A stretch of DNA of 64,000 bases from Calonectria ilicicola. Its lineage: Eukaryota > Ascomycota > Sordariomycetes > Hypocreales > Nectriaceae. How positions within the stretch are numbered: position 1 is the first letter of the stretch; each line of letters begins with the position of its first letter. The stretch spans positions 4,960,001-5,024,000 of the forward strand of contig CP085829.1 of NCBI GenBank assembly GCA_020809705.1, read 5' to 3'. A program made the position numbers and the translations under genes. The notes below the pieces were generated by a model, which saw nothing but the letters and a program-made list of their open reading frames with translations, searched no databases and was not told the origin of the DNA. Shown piece after piece: positions 1 through 12,170 of the stretch.

Positions 1-419
1 TCCCCAAAAGGCTACGGCATGTATTGTACATGGTTCGCCCGAGATCTAGATTTTGAGATGACATGCACAGTGAGGTGGCCATCCAGCTAGCTGTTCAGGC
101 ATGGCTAGAGTTAAGTTTGTGAAAAACCTGGATTGCACTGATCGCGTGCTGAGACAATAAGTTCGATTTCCATACTCCAAATCACCTGATCTTTGATCAT
201 CGCACATAGCAGCATCCGAGCACGCTGCTCAGACGCTTAGTGGTTCGCTTAACATACACATTGAGCTAAAGCCAATAGTCCAGCCACAACAGTGGGCCTC
301 ATAAGCAATCCCAAAATCCAGACCAAGCCCATTTATGCATGTCTTTAAACGATGGGAGCTGTTTGCCGGAACTATACAATTGGCTGTTTTTTTTGGTTTT
401 TTTTTTTGAGGGGTTTATC
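1..419. other. Non-coding stretch, nothing recognised
   Basis: No open frame of useful length and no recognisable motif is seen. The only structure is an interrupted T-run near 386-409, just downstream of the stop of the minus-strand open frame that follows. Confidence 0.4.
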
Positions 420-1073
420 TTACTCACTCAATTTCACATCAAACACCTCCTGGTCTCCTATAGGTATCATCTCGACGGTGTTGAGGTCAGATACCCTAAC
501 CCTAAAGTAGCTGTCACAGCGACCATAAAGCTCCGAATCATCTGACAAATCTGTCTCTAGGTCGGTGCGGATCTCCGTGATCTTGACCAAGGATTCGCCA
601 ATCCCAGCCACACTGCCCTCCAAGTTAATAGTGAAGGAAGAAGAGTCTCCTAGTCTTATGCTTTTGTTGGAATTGCCAGCCTCTTCTTCCGGGAAAATGT
701 CAAACACTAGAATTCTATCATCTTGTTGCAGATGCTCATTGTTTCGTGTAACGATTTTGAGCTTCTGCTGAATGCCGGTTGTTTGAAGTTCCCAACTGCT
801 CCTAAAGAGGCGGTATCCATCCGGGGCCAACAGTGTGCGGTCGCCCCATTCTCCCGACCGGCCCAAGTAGAAAAGTGGTAAAAAGCTGGTTGGGTTTTGT
901 AAGAAGCTGATTTGAAACCTTTTAAACCCCAGCCATGTTTTGGACGTATTAATCGCCTTGATTGTTAGCCTTGCGGCTCTTCTCCTCTCACTTTTCACAT
1001 CCACAGTCCAAGTAAGAAGTGTGGGTAACAGAGAAAAATGACCTTTAGGGTTTATTGATGGGATATGAGACAA
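420..1073 (-). CDS. Hypothetical protein, probable 3' exon
   Basis: The open frame gives 217 residues and ends with a normal stop. The composition looks protein-like: alternating hydrophobic strands and an acidic second half with the segments KITEIRTDLETDLSD and YFRVRVSDLNTVEM. No family is recognised. The frame opens with TTG, and the only in-frame ATG lies close to the C-terminus, so the first exon and start must be upstream (higher coordinates) or the gene is broken. An overlapping plus-strand open frame (1065-1280, 71 codons) starts with ATG but has no recognisable content. It could be real or a shadow. The next gene lies on the other strand. I infer coding status only from frame length and composition. 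Confidence 0.35.
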   Translation of the reverse strand: MSHIPSINPKGHFSLLPTLLTWTVDVKSERRRAARLTIKAINTSKTWLGFKRFQISFLQNPTSFLPLFYLGRSGEWGDRTLLAPDGYRLFRSSWELQTTGIQQKLKIVTRNNEHLQQDDRILVFDIFPEEEAGNSNKSIRLGDSSSFTINLEGSVAGIGESLVKITEIRTDLETDLSDDSELYGRCDSYFRVRVSDLNTVEMIPIGDQEVFDVKLSE

Positions 1074-1823
1074 GGTCTCTTCATGTCTTATCCGATGAAT
1101 TTTGTTAGAGATATTATTTACATGATTGATACCAATAAAGAGGCTTACATGTCAGAAGATGCCGTCATGGTGCGAAACTTGTCAAGATCTGGATCGCCGG
1201 CGCTGTCGTATCGGAACGGGCAGTTTTGGAATGGGAAAGATGGGCCTTTTAGCAGATTTGAAATGAACGCTGAAGAGTGAGATAAGGCATGCGGTCATAT
1301 CCTGTCCCTATAGATTCGTTTTATCTCTTTTTCGTTGTGAGACCTAATTATTGCGCCTAAGATCCGAAACTCCGCACGTGGCATAGTGACGAGTCCAGCT
1401 CTATCTTGGTCACGGGTCAAGGGGCATTGGAATACCTCGAACGCCCGACTCGGTCATTTGCGTAAACGGACCCTCGAAGTGAGGCCCGCTGGGCCCCAAT
1501 TTAGGTGGGATAGCCGGCTATGCAGACCCCTCAATTAGGCCAGATCGTCAAGTCATCTTTTGTCAATACACACGTAGTGCATACACTGGTGATGGGGTCT
1601 CACAAGCTTCGAGTTGCGTGAAGTTTGGGAGATGGATCATCCATGGCCTAGCTAAATGAGGATAAGCCCTGAACGCTAGTTTAATTGATTGCGGAATGGT
1701 CCAATCTGCCATTCGACACATCACTAAATATCACAGCCTAGAGACACAAAATACTTTCGCACTCACTATCTTACAAATGCGCCACGAAGTGTTCTAACGG
1801 AGGATTTATGTTTTAGCTTACAG
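1074..1823. other. Region upstream of the TcA-like gene, no exon found
   Basis: All frames are closed by frequent stops between about 1281 and 1727. A CTAAC branch-point-like sequence at 1794-1798 followed by TTAGCTTACAG ending at 1823 looks like the 3' end of an intron. No upstream exon with a matching donor could be found. Together these suggest that the 5' part of the following gene is lost or heavily decayed. Confidence 0.45.
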
Positions 1824-2715
1824 GCATTTCTTCGCCTAAAAGCTAAGTTAGGGTGGTCCACCAAGGTACTTGATGCCGCTCTCTATTGCCTGCGAAAGGG
1901 AGAGATGGAGATGATGTCGGACATCGCTACTACCGGTATGAGTTTAGATCATACACCATTCACAAATGGTCCGCTCAAAATCACACCATTTGTACTAAAA
2001 GGAATAGCCTCTATCAAAAGGCTGAGTGATTTGACCACCATCGAACCGCATCTGTTACTCCCCCTTTGGGGTCCAATCGACTCATTTGGCGACAAGTCGT
2101 TGATGAACTCCCATTTCCTGACTCCGGCAGTTTACCAGATTGATCGTGCCTTCCATTTGCCGATTAGTGGCAAATATTTCCTCGAACTTGGACTCAACGC
2201 GTTGATCGCACAACATAGGGAGGGCATTTGTGCAGCTCTTAAATGGCCTGTTGAATTTGCCGACAGCCTCATCGACGCTACCAGACTCGCAGATACCGTA
2301 CTCGACGTTTCATCCCTATCGAAGCTTTACCGTTACTCATTGCTGTGCCGGATGCTTCAGGTATCGCCAAATCAAAGTGCCAAGTTTTTCAATATTTTCT
2401 TCAAATCACAGGATGAAAATCCATTGGCATCCCCAACAGCCACCCTTAAATCCATCAAATGTTGGACCAGGTTGATGGATTCTGGCTGGGATATCGAATC
2501 CTTATCAATGGTGCTGGCTCCTGGGAATGAGGCTCCAATAGCTTGCAATGAAGCTAGCTTTCGCACTATGACCACTATCCTCAAAGGTAGCGAAGAAATC
2601 CATAAATCCCTTCCATTTATGACTAGGAATGTTCCCAGCCCTACAGACGTAGTGGATTGTGCATCTCATATATTTGACAAGGCTACCGCTCCTGTTATTG
2701 TACAATTCATTGAAG

Positions 2716-2767
2716 GTGAGCTATTTTATCATCACCCAATAGCAAAGCCTATACTAACAAATCACAG
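2716..2767 (+). other. Spliceosomal intron in the TcA-like gene
   Basis: The donor is GTGAGC, an ACTAAC branch point lies at 2752-2757, and the acceptor is CACAG. The length of 52 nt switches the frame exactly from the 5' exon to the next long open frame, splitting a glycine codon. Without removal the 5' frame runs into a stop at 2793-2795. Bacterial members have no introns, so this is evidence of residence in a eukaryotic genome. Confidence 0.85.
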
Positions 2768-4044
2768 GAACCCAACAAAATTCCATCACTCTTGATCTTC
2801 TTAACAAAGACAATTTGCAAGCTCTGATAAATGCTTCCGGGAAATGGCCAAAAAGGATATCAGTCGTACCACAATTAAGTGCAGGTTTTAAGGCGGAGAT
2901 ATCCCTTACCGGCCTCCTCAACAAAGTTGAGATTCGCCAAATTAAGGCGATCATCCTAGGTTTATCGGGGATGGCAGAAAATGCAATTCGCCAACTGTTA
3001 GAGTCGTTAGTGCACGACTCCTTGAAACCATGGGATATGATAAAGTCCCGATTTGAAGCCACACACGGCGGTAAAGAAAGGCTAGCAGACGACGCGCTTG
3101 GCCAAGATCTTGAAGTGCTACTTAAAGCTGCGAAATGTAACTCGGGCGAGGATAACACCACTGAAGAGATAGAGGAAGTTTCGAAACCAGATGAAACCCA
3201 AGTTTCAGGGCAATTCAGTGCGATGCAGGCAGCAGAGCTAATATCCAAACGCCGCGAAGCCTTCGTCAAGCTGTCAGCACCGACAATTATCAAGGAGCAA
3301 CTTGAAACGCTTATTTTGGGCATTATCAAAGATTCCGTGCCCAATCTTGATGCCTCGGTCACATCACTTTTATTATCAGAGGTTATAAGCGTGCCCCCAA
3401 TGCCCAACGGCCGCGTTTATAATGGAATGGAAGCTCTTCAGCAATTGAGTGAAGGGACTCAAACATTTTTGGAGACTCCAAATGAAACGGATGCGTACTT
3501 CTTACCACCCAAAACTGAAATCTATACTCTAAAGTATAGTGGTGATGCCAAGGGTATTAAACTGTCTATCAATGGCCTTGAAATACCCTTTACCAATAGC
3601 ACAAGCACTTTCATGCCGCTTCGAATGCAGTGTGGTCAGGCGTACCTTCTGAAAGGGAACTTTGCATCTTCTAAGCTTTCTTGGTCAACCCCGCAGCAAC
3701 TAGAATCCGCATTTACAAATAATACTCTGGTCCTTGCAAGCATGGCACGTCGGGGTGTGCAAGTATATAGCGCTATTTCACGAGTTGTGACTGTTTGCAA
3801 CAACTTCAATCTGAGTGTCAAAGAGATTGAATACTTGAGCACGAAAAGCACCTCAAATATCATGAAAATAGATCTGAACCAACCCAGCCTCAACGATCTA
3901 ACGCTGCTGCAAAATTACAGCGAATTAAGAAGCAGCACTCAAAGTAGACCAAATATGACTCTGGTTGATTTATTCACGTGGCTCGCCAGCGTGACAGACA
4001 TCAGCGTGGAGATCCTTGGCAAAAAGATTGCGGAGGCTACTGAC

Positions 4045-4047
4045 TAG
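4045..4047 (+). other. In-frame TAG within the TcA-like gene
   Basis: The frames on both sides have the same phase, with no shift. Only this TAG separates a 410-codon and a 1677-codon open frame, and family-like sequence continues on both sides. A frame-preserving 57-nt intron (3991-4047) can be drawn, but its branch-like CTGAC sits almost on the acceptor, so I do not favour it. Alternatives are a recent nonsense change, an assembly error, readthrough, or sexual-stage A-to-I editing of UAG as known in some Sordariomycetes. Confidence 0.8.
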
Positions 4048-7000
4048 AATGCTGGACGAGTGGTATCGGCAATCAATGAAAAATACCCCAAATTCACGCA
4101 GGCTCAAAAGCTCGAAGCAATGAAGGACATACAATCACTTTTTTCTCTACAAAAGATCATGCGTATCGACGATCAAATTACAAGAGTTTCCGGCATATCC
4201 ATGCGACCCTCCATGAAAACACTGTTTTCTATTGCATCAGCGCGCAAGACCCCGACAGAAAACGATCCTAAAATTGTAAGAGCATTGCAAATGAAGTTGA
4301 CCACGTCTCAGCGTTCAACCATCAACGAGCGGCTTATGGAGAACCAGCGACCAGTCCTTGTGGCATATCTACTCCAAAAGGAGTACGTGCAAGAGGGTTT
4401 GAATCTAAAGGATGCCGATGAGATTTTTGAATACTTTCTCATCGATGTCCAAATGGGGCCAAAGTTGATCACAACACGTATTAAGCAGGCCATTTCAGTC
4501 ATCCAGCTATTTGTACAGCGGTGCCTCCTTGGACTGGAAAAGGACGTTGACAAAAATTGCTTGGTGCGTGAGAAGTGGGAGTGGATGCGACAGTACAGTC
4601 TTTGGGAGGCTCGCCGTAAGCTGTTCCTGTATCCAGAAAACTGGCTGGATCCAGTCCTTCGTGACGACAAAAGTGAGCTATTTCAGCAGTATGAGGCTAG
4701 TCTCATGAAGAAGGGGTTGAATCTTCATACATTTACAAAATCAATCCAGACATACGTCCACGGTCTGGACCAGATCTCCAATCTCGAGCTAGTCGCCTAC
4801 ACAGTTGAACAGAATGGAAGCACTGACATCTATCATCTGTTCGGTCGCACTCGTACTGCACCGCATCATTTTTACCACCGAACTCTCACATTGATACGTC
4901 AGGCTAAGGCGCATGTGTCCTGGCGGCCATGGTCAAAGATGCACATAGACATTCCGCTGGTGGATAGAGAATGGGACGGTTCCCGCTTAACCGAGGCTGG
5001 GTCATATATGTTGCCAATTGTGCATGACGGTCGTATCTATCTATTTCTACCCCATGTTGTCCAAAAGACGATCGAAAGGGATTCGAGCAAAATAGAAAAG
5101 TCCGAATCCTTTGTCACTCTTTCAAACCAGAGCCCGTCGGTCTCCACGCCACAAAAGGTCTGGGAAGTAACCATGGCTTGGACTGAGTACGTGCAAGGGG
5201 TCTGGACACCTAAACGGGTGTCACCGGGAAGTCTAACGGTTGAGAATTCAAGCATATCGTCAATTACAGATGTATGTTTTGACATTGTGAAAAACTCGCA
5301 ATCTTTCGACATTGTGGCCAGCGTCCGTGTGTATAACCCCACCAAAGAAATTGAGAACCCTTATGACGCGGTTATGCTTGGACTTCTTGAAGGTATTGGG
5401 AATGAACCCAGCCCCAATGTATTCGGAAGCTTTGCCTTTGTACAGGGTCAGGCAATCCAGCAGAGTAAATATAGCTCTAACGGGGTCTGGGCTCCAAAAC
5501 GACCATTGGATGATAGGGGCTTTCAGACAGTTACCTGCCGCACCTATATGATGCCCTGGGAATGTACGAAACTATCCGAGTGGCGCAAGTTTCATCATTA
5601 CGGGCTTGTTTGGATACCACCTCCTCTAGAGGCCTACATTCAAACTAAAGAAAAAGTCTATGAATACGAATGGCCTGCGTATTTCACGTGGACGTTGATG
5701 TCCCACCGCATTGATCAAAAGTTCAAGAGTTGCGAATCAGGATCGGACAGCCATGGCCCACACCTTGGCTTCGCTGTCAGTGCAAAGCATACTGATGGTT
5801 CATCTAAGACTTATTTCAATTTACCCATAACTGATCCATTCAACACCAAGTGGGATGCTCAAACGCTAAAAGAAAATATGGATTTTGTCGAGTTGGATCA
5901 CCCATTCTCACATGACCTGATGAAGGCAGCTGGTAACCAGAGTGATCCACTAAGGAGCATCTATGATGCTTTAGCTGCGTCATCGACCAGATTTGGCACG
6001 GACATCTGGGGCGCACGCGATGGGGTTCCTTCTCATGAGCTTGGCCAGCCCAGCGCCATTTACAACTGGGAACTTGGCGTGCATGCTATCATGTTGGCTG
6101 TTGATCGGTTCCATTCGGTGCAACAATTCGATGAAGCTCTCGAAATAGCACGCTTGGTGTTTGACCCAACAACTGATTTTTCTCCAGAGTATATTGCCGA
6201 AACTATTGGCGGAGTTGATCAACGTATCGTGTCATTAACCCGCAGTCGCGCTAAGGCTTTGGAAATGAAAACGGACATTAAAAGAAATCAGGATATGCCG
6301 ACTTGCTGGCGGTTTCCCCCGTTCCAAGACGTGGCTAGAAAGATATCTCTTGGAAGAGGCGAAGCACCCCTCCAGGTAGACGAAATTGGGCTTTTGGTGC
6401 AACCAGCTGTCATGGAACGTCAGTCAAACGGCGCTCTCATCCATTCAACAGCCCGTGGACGACCAGAGGCTTACATGAAGTGGATTGTTATGAAATACAT
6501 CGAGATCTTGATAGACAGCGGAGATGTTTACTTCCGCAGAAGCACACTTGAGAGTCTCCCGCTTGCAATCCAACGCTACGTCGAAGCAGCTCATGTCCTG
6601 GGACAGGAACCCCCGAAGGTGCCACAGCTTATCAAACGCAACGGCCGTGGCATGACTTTCAAGCAGCTGAAAGCTGATGATGTCAAATTTGAGCTTGAAT
6701 GGCCCTTCTCACCTGAGCTTCAACCTGGCACTGGTTCTACTGGTGGTTCCACGAGTGGTTCAGACAGTAAAAAAGAACAGACCATTTCCTTTTTGAAAAC
6801 CAACTATTTTGGTGTTGTTATCAACCCAAAATTTAAGCAAATACGCGATCGTATCAATCAACGTCTCTATAATATTCGCAATAACTTGGATATTCAGGGA
6901 CAGCCCATAACCTATTCCATCATGGAACCGCTCATTGATCCAGGCGCTCTCTTGGAACTGGAAAAGGCTGGGTTCAGTGCGTCAGACACAGCGTCGATGA

Positions 7001-9093
7001 TTGTAGGTAACGGAAACAGTCCGCTCCCGCGACACCGTTTCGAGTTCATCGTGCATGGTGCGCTTGAGCTCTGCGAAAAGTTGAGTAGCTTGGGCGAGCG
7101 ACTACTAGCATCGATTGAGAAGAGAGACATGGAGACATTTAGCCGGCTTCGGGCCCAACACGCCACACAAATACAACGCATGATGCTCGATATCCGAAAC
7201 ATCAATCTTGATGAGGCGAGACAGACAATTGAATCTCTAAATATTAGCCGAGAGACAGAAGTTTCCCAACTGGCCTTTTATCTGGCCCTCACAGGAGAGC
7301 CCAACAGCCGAATTCCATCTCCCGAAAGTCCTTGGATTGATATTGAACAGAACATTTCCATGCCCACTTCCGACGACTTACGGATGTCTTATAATGAGAA
7401 GGAAGAAATGGACAGGGAAGATAAAGCCGCCCATCTCAACGAGATAGCCCAAAATATCGACACAGGCATCGCACCCTTATTCCTGCTGCCGTCCATCTCA
7501 GTCAACATGGAGCCCATGGGTGTTGGCACGAGTCTAACAGTTGGGACCGGGAGTAGCCTGGCGGCCATGCTTCAGGCAGCCTCAAATTTGCTGAGGAGCT
7601 CCGCAACGTCTGAGTTGAGCATGGGCAGTAGGGCAGCACGGAAGGCCCAGCTCATACGACAACTGCAAGAGCGCCGACTATTAGCTAACTTACATGGCCG
7701 TGAGATCAAGTCGATTGACAAGCAAATTGAGATGCAGCAGACTCGTATCAAGGCTGTTCTAAAGGACATTGACAGGCAGCAAGCTGAGGTTGATGAAGCA
7801 GCACAAATCGAGGAATGGTATCGCACAAAGTATACCAACGAGCAACTTTACAGCTGGGTCGAGAAGAGCTTGCGTGGTCTTTACTATCAAGCATATTCTC
7901 TTGCTATCTCGGCCGCACGGAGAGCTGAGAGCGCGCTTGGATTTGAGCAAGGTCGCACTATTTCCATACTGCGACCTGGAGGTTACTGGGACGCCTCTCG
8001 GGATGGTCTTCTCGCGGCAGACCCCTTGTACCTTGATCTCAAGCGTCTAGAATCTGCTTACCTTGAGGGATCTCATCACGATTATGAAATAACCAAAACA
8101 GTTTCACTCCGACAAATTGACCCTCTGGCATTGATGCGTCTCCGTATTAGTGGCACTGCCACTTTTACGCTCAATGAGACGTTGTTTGACATGGACTTTC
8201 CAGGACACTACATGCGACGTATTCGATCTGTCTCTGTATCCATTCCGGCATTGATTGGGCCATACGCGAGTATGAACGCAACTCTTACGTTGGTACGCCA
8301 CAAATACCGTGTCTCCATCCTCTCGACCCCAGAAGAGTACGCTGCTACGGCTACCTCTTCAGCAAGTAATGATGTTTTCAGAACGGACCATATACCCATC
8401 TCGTCTATAGCTATCAGTTCTGGCTCGCACGATGCAGGTGTATTCGAATTGGCATTTAAAGGACCACGCTATGTGCCATTTGAGGGAGCAGGTGCCATCT
8501 CAACATGGCGTTTAGACTTACCCACCGAAATGCGCTCCTTTGACTATGGGACGATCAGTGATGTCCTTCTTCATGTCTCTTACACGTCTCTAGATGGCGG
8601 TGCGTTAATGCGATCCGCCGCCAATAGCGCGGTCCGCTCAGCGATTCGACAAGTGACCGATTCCGACGCTGCGCGAGAGGGTGGTCTCTGGGAAATGTTT
8701 GATCTGAGAAACGATTTTTCCAACGAGTGGTATGCATTTAAGACACAGTCAGCAGCAGCTCGCAAGGGCCAGACAGACACCAAACCACTTTTAGATCTGG
8801 GAAGCATCCGAACTCGGTTGCCTTTCTGGGCTCGCGACCAGAACATCGAAATTAAAGGAGTTTCACTAGTCGTAAAAGACTCCAAATGTATTTCTGCTAT
8901 GACTATTGCCGACATTACTGAAAAAGCGGAAATTGAGAACTTGGACACATGGTCTATAAAGTCTTGGAATGGTCTTAGTATTAAGGAGCCATGGAAATGG
9001 CGGATCAATATAGATCTAGAAGTAGCAGAAAGGGATTTAGTGGATAATGTCTACATGTTGCTACATTATGTATTAGGAAAGAAGGGAGTATAA

Positions 9094-9683
9094 ATAATTT
9101 AAGAATTAATAAATAAGAATTTTATTAAAATTTATTTTAAATTAAACACCTACTAAAGTTATTATTATTATTTTGGTAAATCGTGGGCTCGACCAAGAGG
9201 GAGCTCCAAAGCCACAATGGTGGTAGATACAACTAAGTTCAGCCATATGATTCGCCCGACCAAGATACAATCAACTTAATCCTGTGTATAACAATAAGGT
9301 TGCCCTCATGAAAATTTAGATATTCATACTTAAGATGAGTTCCCTTGCCAAAACCGTGAATCCCAACGCAAATCCTTCACATCCCCAAACACCATGTCAT
9401 TCGAGCGCCGTATATATAGTAAGAGTATTTTATATTTGGTTAGCCGTGGCAAATGCATCGATAGCCGCCTCAAAATATAGTAATCCAACACTACCACTGC
9501 GGAGACCCAGCCAAGCGCCAAACCCCAGAACCTATTGCCGCCCAACCCATCTATTTCAGGCCTCTACGCCGCCAATGTGTCGTCACGTCCCTCTATATGC
9601 AAAACACCGCCCGATGTTTCCGGATTGTAAAGGTAGTTTAGTGATTTTTTTTTGTTTAACTTTTTAATTTAGTTTTGATACTA
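9094..9683. other. AT-rich 3' flank of the TcA-like gene
   Basis: The first 90 bases are extremely A/T-rich with repeated TTATT/AAATT words. No ORF with recognisable content is present. A plus-strand open frame at 9335-9667 has no family features. Confidence 0.4.
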
Positions 9684-12170
9684 TCATGTCGCTTGCGTGC
9701 TATTATTGAGTATATGTGTAATCGTCATTGAGTTATTGGGAGGTGAATCTGCCCAACCCCAAGCCTCTCTTAGATATTGTTGACTATAATTCATGAGTAT
9801 TAGATCTTTAGAGACGTCAGTAGGGATGGAATTTACTTACGTAGAGCCGGTTGGCCAAGCGTATTGCGTATCTGATTTGACAAGAATACTATAGAGCGCC
9901 TCCTGTTCTTGTGGGTCTGTGAACCTGTCACCAGCCATGGTTATGGCTAAACACACGTATCTGCAAACCTCATGATTAGTGGTGTGTTGAATAGTATGAA
10001 ACAAGGGTGTAAAACATACGCGTAGCATGTGACATTACGTGAGTTTGACTGCAGGAACACGAGTCAGTTAAGATGTTGCAGAAAATAGGCTGGACTTGGT
10101 ACCTCGGCGATTCCGCAAACGATGCGGACGTTTTTCTTAATCTCCTCATTGGTTTCCCTAAATGCCTTGGCTTGACCAGGCCCCAGTTTTGGAGTCTTAG
10201 GGTTGTGGGCTGCGAGAAGAATCTGAACTAGGTAGTAATGCAGCACACCAGTAGTGACGGCGTCATTGAGATAGACAATCTCGGGAAACACGCCGTTGTC
10301 CTCGTTGACATACATGGGGCAAAAGAACCACGGTCTTTCAGCCCACCAATTATCTTGGGTTTCTCGCAACTTCTCCCAAATGGCAACACTTTGCTCCTCT
10401 ACGCCGTAGCAATAACGCACGCATGATGCACAGTGAAGAATGGTTAGATTCGCAAAGCAACATCCATTATCATCTGGTACCACCAAGCGGGATATGCTCT
10501 CTAAATCAAAGTTGATATGGACCGGGCGAGTTTGAATAAAAGCCATGTGAATCTCCTGGCGGAGAGCGACCCAAAACGCCGCCCGACGCAGACTGGTAAA
10601 GTCACGCAGTTTGTCTTGTGCTGCAATAAATACTCGTGTGCCCACAAGATGCGACTCGGATGCGACTGCTGTAGACATGGTTGGAACGTCCAACTCCTCC
10701 ATGAATCGCAGGACAACAATAGCTGTTAACAAATTTTCGTCCATTACGGCGGCTGAGCTCGAAAGAGCGGGAATGAGTGCATCGAGGCAATTTTGATGAT
10801 ATTTGTCGCCTAATAAAGGATCAAAGTCGCTAATTCGGCAGAGTCTCTTGGCTGAGGCAGCGAGGATGGCGTTCATAAGTGGCGGACACACGACGGCTCG
10901 ACGAGGGACAACGGTAGCAAAGTGCCGTTCGCTATCGCATAGGTCGAATAGGGGGGCCAGCTGTTGGACGTAGTATTGGAATAGCATGGCCTCTGTCGGA
11001 TCCGTGAGGGGCCATCTTGGCGTTTCCAAGTAGATGCCGGATATGGCCTCAACGCAGTCTATTATTGGGGAGCGCCCCGAGACTCCGGGGCTGTCAACCC
11101 CAGGAGTGCCAACTTCACTAGGAACGCTGAGGAGGCCCGCGGGGGAGTGGGCGAACGGGTTAAATATGCCATTTTCCTCGGCAAGACTGTGAGAGCCACG
11201 GCTTGGGGTGCGGCCCTGACTTGGGTCGGATCGAGGGGTTGCTCTCCAGGATGTAAATGCAGAGTGACTGAGGGCGCGTTTCTTGTGGGGACGCCCGGAA
11301 TCTGCAACTAAAGGGGATGATGCTGCATCCAGATCCTGCTTCTCAGGCTTTTCAGGTTCGGAACATGGCTTGTCATTGACAATTGATGGGGAAGGTTGTG
11401 CAAATGGCGAGGAGTTTTGGCTGCGGGTATCCACATCGAGGGCTAGGTCAGGGTTCTCTACAGAGTCGAAGTTGCTTGTACCGGTACCAGAGTCATGGAT
11501 GTTGATGACATCTGGGGTTTCATCGACGAAGCTCAACGTACGATTTGTCCGGACCCAGGGCTGATCGTGAGCAAAGTGGTAGTCCCCGCGTTTGGAAGTT
11601 TCTGGGGCTTTGCCAGCCCGAACGCTGCAGCCAGGTTAAGATAACTGCAGGGAACCAATCAGAGGAAACTCGCGGACCGACCTTGCATAACGGAATCGTA
11701 CGCTGTAGCCGCGGACGCACTCTGTGTCGCTCTTGCGGCAGTTTGAGCAAGGACGATCAGAGTCACCTGTTTGGTGCACATGGTCAGCAAGCCCGGTGCA
11801 ACCTAGGGGTGGCTACAACCACGACCGTCTTGGCGAAACCAATTGGATTGCCTATGTGGACGAGACTGGGGACTGGGGACTGGAGGAATTAGGCCCTACA
11901 TTTCAGGTGTCTAGAACAAGCGCGGACGATAGTTAGAAGACTATGTCTTTGACGCGGAACGTTGGCGCGCGGGCGATATTGCCCGATAGCACTGCTGCGA
12001 GCAAGAATTGGAAGTCGAACTACTCACCTCTGTTTGCAAACCTAGAGTGGCAATATGAAGTCATTAGCACAAGTTCCATTCCGTAGAGGGCGGGACAAGC
12101 GATGTTGTGTGGGCCTACTTACCGTACAGGGGTTGAGCGGCTTGACTGTCGAGGCCGACGACGTCTGCAT
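9684..12170 (-). CDS. Zn2Cys6 transcription factor, 8 exons
   Basis: Fungal binuclear zinc-cluster regulator of about 637 residues, acting in the nucleus. Exons (minus strand): 12123-12170, 12028-12041, 11900-11910, 11682-11766, 10103-11624, 10020-10048, 9841-9960, 9684-9768; all phases agree. The zinc cluster is built from exons 1-4 and has CTVCKQRHLKC followed by DSDRPCSNCRKSDTEC, a complete C-x2-C-x6-C ... C-x2-C-x6-C pattern at about residues 15-41. It is followed by DQPWVRTN and FVDETPDV, a block typical of regulators with a fungal_trans domain, then a Ser/Pro-rich linker and a helical regulatory domain from about residue 210. The C-terminal exons carry AGDRFTDPQEQEAL, which fits the end of the family. 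The start ATG at 12170 is the one in frame with the zinc cluster; another ATG eight bases upstream (12178) is in the wrong frame. The last exon is the least certain. It lies divergent to an inositol transporter, so it may be the pathway regulator (inference). Confidence 0.85.

Larger units (their letters stand above)
1824..9093 (+). pseudogene. TcA-like insecticidal toxin complex A subunit, interrupted
   Basis: This locus encodes about 2400 residues of a TcA-type toxin-complex A subunit, the pentameric translocation/receptor-binding component in bacteria. Order of signals: a FLRL..KLGW-type VRP1-like motif at the 5' edge (about 1824-1860), long helical shell segments, a conserved neuraminidase-like/beta-rich middle (about 4700-6300), a coiled-coil rich pore region (about 7560-7830), and a C-terminal TcB-binding region with WRLDLP, FDYGTISDVLLHV and YTSLDGG (about 8500-8600). 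One 52-nt intron (2716-2767) joins the first two frames. A single TAG at 4045-4047 then interrupts an otherwise continuous frame that stays open for about 1680 more codons. The first ATG (1905) lies downstream of family-like sequence, so the true start is missing; several hundred N-terminal residues of the bacterial family are not seen. If the 3' part is expressed alone, its first in-frame ATG is at 4120. No TcB or TcC partner is in the window. Family assignment is firm; functional status is not. Confidence 0.85.

Noticed and set aside
3991..4047. A 57-nt frame-preserving intron removing the TAG of the TcA-like gene
   Set aside because: GT and AG are present and the frame fits, but the only branch-like CTGAC lies about 3 nt from the acceptor and the removed residues look like coding sequence.
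4120..9093. Treating the 3' part of the TcA-like locus as a separate gene
   Set aside because: The frame and family similarity are continuous across the TAG, and no promoter-like gap exists between the two parts; kept as one interrupted locus, with the ATG at 4120 noted.
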